Part shown: positions 51,001-57,000 of the stretch, piece after piece
Numbering within the stretch: position 1 is the stretch's first letter
Layout of the letters: the number at the start of each line of letters is the position of its first letter
DNA from: Siderastrea radians
Taxonomy: Eukaryota > Cnidaria > Anthozoa > Scleractinia > Rhizangiidae
Direction of reading: 5' to 3'
Assembly (NCBI GenBank): GCA_964017195.1
Contig: OZ024897.1
Location: 39,494,336 to 39,558,335 of the forward strand
Length of the DNA stretch: 64,000 nt
The notes under the pieces: model-generated
Database searches by the model: none
The model's input: the letters and a program-made list of their open reading frames with translations, nothing else
What the model was told of the DNA's origin: nothing
Made by a program: the position numbers and the translations under genes

Positions 51001-54000
51001 GAACCTTTTTTTTTTGGTAGTGGGTTGGTCTTGTAGTTAACGCTTAGCATATGAGATCTCAGGACAGACCCTTCCGCCTTTAGAGACTTCATTCCGCGAT
51101 GTTGCGTCGGGTTCCAGAAATACCCTTACGGAAATCTAACACCCCTCTGAAGGCAACTCTGCGATGAACTAGGATTTCATTAAAGAATGGTAGAAATGCT
51201 CTTTGTTGCTGCGTGCTGCAGAAACAGGAGATAAGTGAAGATTGGTGGGAACCACGTGCACTAGGGTCACATGACTGCCCCTACCGCAGCTAACTGCCAT
51301 GCATGTGTATTTCGTTTGTTCAATGTTACTTATGGAATGCACCATACGATTTTCCCAAGTTGACTTTCCTTTCTCACGTTCATTCTCTCCATTTCAGTGT
51401 CGACTTAAAAGTGCTTTGACATTTCAATGTCTTATAACAGATCACAGGTTCTTAAATTTCATCATATATTTCTTTATTCTACTTTAGGCAATCACAGCTG
51501 GTATCAACAGAGCATGCATATTCCTAAATATTACTACACCACTAACAAGGGAACGTAACAACACCTGGTCAACAGATGGATGTCATGTGGTGTCCTCGCG
51601 TACAAACAGTACAACTACAACATGCGCCTGCGATCACATGACCTTCTTTGCAGTACTTATGGACAGCGGGGGTGAAAAGGTAACTAGGCCTGCAATGATA
51701 TCACGTCGTCATTTACTACTATCAATGTTAACTATTCGTGGAGGGGCAGGTGCAGAAATACTGGTTGTCACATTGTGTTAAAGTACCAACGAGAACCGCC
51801 AGATGATATTAGACTCCTCAATTTCTAATCTCAATTTCTTTCTTAAGTCTAATTGGAACAATAATCCATGTCTTTTTCTTGTGACTGAAGGTCGCAAACA
51901 GGCACCGCGTTGCCCTATCCTGGATATCCATTGTGGGCTGTCTGTTGTCTCTGTTAGGAATCCTGATGACTTTACTAGCAATGTTTTACTTCTGGAAGAA
52001 CTTGCGGTCTCCGAGAACAATTGTTCTCATCAATCTCTGTGTTGCCATAGCAGTAACTGACATCCTCACAGTTGCCATGGAGTTTGCTGATGTGCAGAAT
52101 CAGGTTCGTTGAAAGTTAGTTTTTTTACGTTAGATTAAAAGTGATGTTACACTAGGCAATTTTTCTTGGAACTTGTGTCGCAATTTTGTTCCGAAGCAAG
52201 TTGCGCGTTGCAAGGCAAGTTGCCTGACGGGTGTTACACTGGGCAACGTTTCTTGCAACTTGAACGGCAACGAACAGCGCAGGGGACTGGCACGATTACT
52301 TCATTGGTTGATGTCACAACTTGTTACACTGCACAATGTAACGTTGGGAGAATCGTTGCGAAAAGTAGAACCGACTTCTACTTCTCGCAACGACTACCCC
52401 CAATAAAAAAAATATATTTCGAGAAATCAGTTTGTTGCAGGGTATGATACACTAAGCAATTTTTCGTACAACTTATGTCGCAAAAAAATTGCGAGACAAG
52501 TTGCAAGAAAAAATAACTCGTGTAACATAGTCTTAAAGAATTAAGATAGTTACCTGTTGTCCACTAGTTTTGACCAGCCGCTAACAGACGCTTCTGGCTT
52601 GTCAACGGTACGAACTAAGGTTTGTGTGGACAATCAAGCCCACTGACAGTATTTTTGTGCCTTTTCTATACATTATATTAGAAAAGCAACTTCACTGCGC
52701 TGTTCACTTCTTTAAGGTGTAAACTTCGTTTTTAAGGATTTATCCTTCCCTCGAGGCAATACTACATTAATGATTAATAAACCAAAGGGATATTTTAAAA
52801 ATTTCGCACATTTTTCCACAGCGCCTTGTTTGCGAGTTTTGCTTTGCATGGACGATAAAACGCAAAGATTGTTTTTTTTTAATTGATGTTTTTTTTCATG
52901 TTTAAGACTACATGCACGGTTCTGGCAGTTTTTCTTCATTTCTTCGTCCTGTCTATTTTCTGCTGGATGTTGGCAGAGGGCATACAACTGTATTTCTCTC
53001 TAGTCAAAGTTATTGGAGCCGGGGCTGACGCCAACATCAGACTCTTCTACTGTCTGGGATGGGGTAAGTTTAATTGTATGATTTATTTTGCTACAAGATA
53101 TACAGAACAAAACTTTCACCTTAAAACTGGTAGCTAGAATGGCCATTATCTCATCCTGGGTGGGATGCTAGTGCACTGGAGGCAAGCTTTGCCTATTGTT
53201 ATTTGGTGGATGTTTATTACTACAACAGAAACTTTACTTTTAAGTTTAAAGGGAAAGTCCGAAGCGTTGAAAGTTCATGAAAACGATCGCAAGCATCTTC
53301 AATTCAATATACCGTGGTTGAATTCTCTTTTCCTTTTAGGTCTTCCTGCTTTCGTTGTGTCAATTTCCCTGGCAGCAACACAGGGTCGAGGCTACACTGA
53401 CATGCGGACGTGTTGGTTGAACACACGGAATCACGTGCTTTGGGCATTTGTGGTGCCAGCACTACTCATTGTCAGCGTAAGTTTGGCTGCTCTTCAGGAT
53501 TTCCATCAACTTGAGTATCCAAGATTGAATGCATCCACCATGCAAAGGCTACTCTACTTAGCGTTAATTGCTAAATGCAACCAAAACGTGCTCTACAACC
53601 ACCACTAAATTTGAAACTGAAACCAAAACTGAAAAGAGACTGAAAGAAAATCATCAAAAAAGACCTCGTCAATAAGAATTGGGTAGTTGTTGGCTGATAT
53701 ATTAAGAAATTAAGTTCATTCCTAACCTTTTTTGGTTATTCATAAATGAATTGTAATCAACTTTATTCAATGAAATAACTACCTTTGTCCCTTACAAGTG
53801 GTTGTATGAAATGTTAGTGGCAGTTGTCACTAAAATGCGTTAATGATACTGTATGTTATCAGAAAAGATATGGGCTCGTGAACGATTTGTCTGTTCCAAA
53901 GACCCATAGTCAACCGCCTTGTTTTAAACTACCCGTGCAAATTTGTCTTCTTTGTTTCCAGGGAAACATTGTGGTTTTTGCACTCGTTATCTACAGCATG

Positions 54001-57000
54001 CTATCAAGCCAACGTCTACGGAAAGAACCGCTGGCAAGAAGATTCCAGCGCGGGCTCAAAGCATCTTTAGTGCTGCTACCTCTCTTGGGAATATCCTGGT
54101 CGTTTGGTGTCCTAACTATGTCCTCAGACAAGATCGTCTTTAATTACATCTTTGCGATGTTTAACTCACTTCAAGGATTTCTTATCTTTGTTTTCCACTG
54201 CGTCTTAAACAAACAGGTACGTTTTGTGCGTTATATCGTGAACGATGTCTTGATACTGGAAGGCTTAGCCTTTCAAAATCTAGTCAAGTGATTTATACCC
54301 ACGCAAACCGAGCAGAGTGTTTATGTCGGTTAGCTATTTTAAAGTGACACTGAAAAGCTAACTGATCATGCTAACATCTGACCTAACATGACTTTGCAGC
54401 AGCTTTGTGCAGACTGCAGAATCAGGAATGAACCTAATAAAAGGCAAACTTAAAACTTGGACTGTAAGGCTCATCGAACAGCCCAGAAAAGTGAAAAAGG
54501 TTCCAAGACTACAAAGACAAAACTGTCTAGCTGAAATATTGGGCGAATCGAAAGACCTTTATAGCTGTTTGATCAGCCTTGTATTTTGTTTTTAAGAATA
54601 GCTTGTCTGACAATAATGGTCCAGTTTTGTGAATACCATGCAGTTGCACCTGCTAGTAAAAAGCGTGTTTGGCTTCGGTTGGCCAGCATGAAAACGAAAG
54701 GCAACTTGTAACACTGGGTCAATTTTTACAAGTTTTGTCGTAGTATCTTGTAGTATCTTGTTTTCCGGAAAAGCTGAAACTTATGATAACTTTCACGTTG
54801 GGTTAAACTCCTTTATGACTATTTGAATTGGATTTAGATTAAAGACGCTCTGTCCGAGAAGAAAAGAAAACGAGCAGGGCTCGTTATGGACGCCATGACA
54901 GGACAGTCCAACAGGAAACTCAGCACAACAACAGACACAGCACAAGGTTAAAAAGATGTCATGTTCAGTGTCGTTTGATCTTTTCTTAACTTCTTGGCTT
55001 CTATATTTTCCTTTCACGAGGCTGTAGGCTTATCCAATACCTAATCCCTGTCTTTAGCAGCTGGCGAAAGGGAACAAATTGGAGTTACCAGCTTAGTTGG
55101 TCATTATGGTGCCATGGTCTCGTGTTCCTCTTTGAAAATAGATCACCCCCTTGCTTGCAGAAAAGGAAACTGCCAATCCTTAATATACCTTAAAACCTTT
55201 CCCGCGCACTGATTTTACCATAGGCACAAGTGGTCAGCACAGCTCAGCCACTGGCCTCAGGCTTGTAAGCCTTCAGATGTTTAGATCAGAAATCTCCCCC
55301 TCGCCCCAACCTTCGCCGAACCTTAGCCGAGCCTTCGAGGAAACAACGCTGTGGTCAGCGGAACCAAGCCCTGTCACACCACGCACAGAACGCATCAACT
55401 TGATACAGACCAAACTTGGAGAAACTGGAGAGAAAAATCAAGGTAACGTCAGTCAATTTTTTTACTTTAATGTATCAGTTAGAAATAGAAAGGAGTATTC
55501 AGCGGAAAACTATATAACACAGATGGATGTGTTGGCGACAAGTGTTTAGTTTTTCGGGCTTAAAACCTGGCTTGCGTACGTAGACTTGCAATGAGTCCTC
55601 GCCGAAAACATTGTCTTACAATGTACCTTTAATTGCACTCTTCCACTGTCGAATAAAATGAAGGGGGTTAACTTCAACAGATATCCGCTCTGACGAAGGG
55701 TTAACGATTGAAACGTTAACTTTATGATACCTTCAATATTAAAATGAGGTATCATAATAAGTAGACCTTGCTTTCTTGATGCCATCAGAGAAAAACATGA
55801 CAGACCATGAAAAAGATGGAAATTGGACGCAGGAGCCCACCACTACTTCCAAACCTTTTTCAAATGTATGTGATTTGGACGAAAAGGACATGACAAGCTC
55901 AGAGTCATCACTTGAATCGATTGAATATAGAGGGTTGAAAAATCCTTTGGTGAGTTGTTCTCTTCTTTTTTTTTTTTCTTTTTTTATTAGTGCAATTACA
56001 AATCTACACGCTACTATACAATGAAAATTATACACTAACGTACAATACTTAATTACATGTTATAAAAGTACTGTACACTGTTTTACAACGATACAGACTT
56101 AGACGGTTACAAGCGAAACTTACCATGAAATACTTAACATAAACGTATAATACTTAATTGCTAAACAGTAACTTATGATACTAAAATTACAAAATAATAC
56201 CATATCCTACACTACTCCACAAGCAACAGCACAGCGACGGACGCACAGAGAAGTACACACACATACCTCTAGCCCTATAACACAGCGGCCCAAGTTTCTG
56301 TAAATTGCTCCAGATTGTTATTTGTAAATGCAATTGTTCGTAGAATAGTCAGCTCGCTTTTCAGGCGTGAGAGAAAACCTTCAAAATCCAGGTTGCCATT
56401 GCCTACACTTGTGGTGAAAATGTGGTATTTTGCAATAATAAGCGCGTAATTGAGCACTAGCCAGGTGTTTGATTTTTGGTGCCAGCCATACAGAATCACG
56501 CTTTCGGGTAAATTTATTTGTTCCTGAAAGCTTTTTTGCCACCATTGTTTGAACTGGTTCCAAAACGATGAGGAAGTATCACATGTAATCAACATGTGAC
56601 TTAAAGATTGGCTTTCAGAATTACATAAGGAGCATATGTCACTGTCTTTTATACCCGCACGGAACAAGCTAGATTGCGTGGGTAGGATGTTATGAATGAT
56701 TTTAAACTGGAAAATTATTAACTTTGGCTCCTTCAAAATTTGAAATGGAAGCATATAGACCTTTTGGATGTTGTCTGTAGTGAAGCCATAATTTAAAATC
56801 TTACTCTCAGCTGTTGGTACAGAGTAGCTTTTGCCAAGTATGGTCGAGTAAGCTATTTTGGTAGAGGGAAGTAGGAGAGACGGTACGACTTCTGATGGGG
56901 CAACATCCGTATTTTGGATGTTTTCTTTCCATCTTGCTGGGATAGCCTTTACTAGGCCATAATAGAAAGTGAAAGGTACTTCTAAGTTGAATTTTGCTTT

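Noticed and set aside
52166..52447. Plus-strand frames between the TM2 and TM3 exons
   Set aside because: They lie within the TTAA-target MITE and match no receptor segment.
53142..53190. Phrase cctgggtgggatgctagtgc resembling a reversed SINE piece
   Set aside because: The match is only about 25 bp, too short to call an element.
55692..55722. Degenerate gacgaagggttaacgattga phrase
   Set aside because: Related to the 19.5-kb palindrome core, but no ends or arms can be recognised, so it is not listed as an element.
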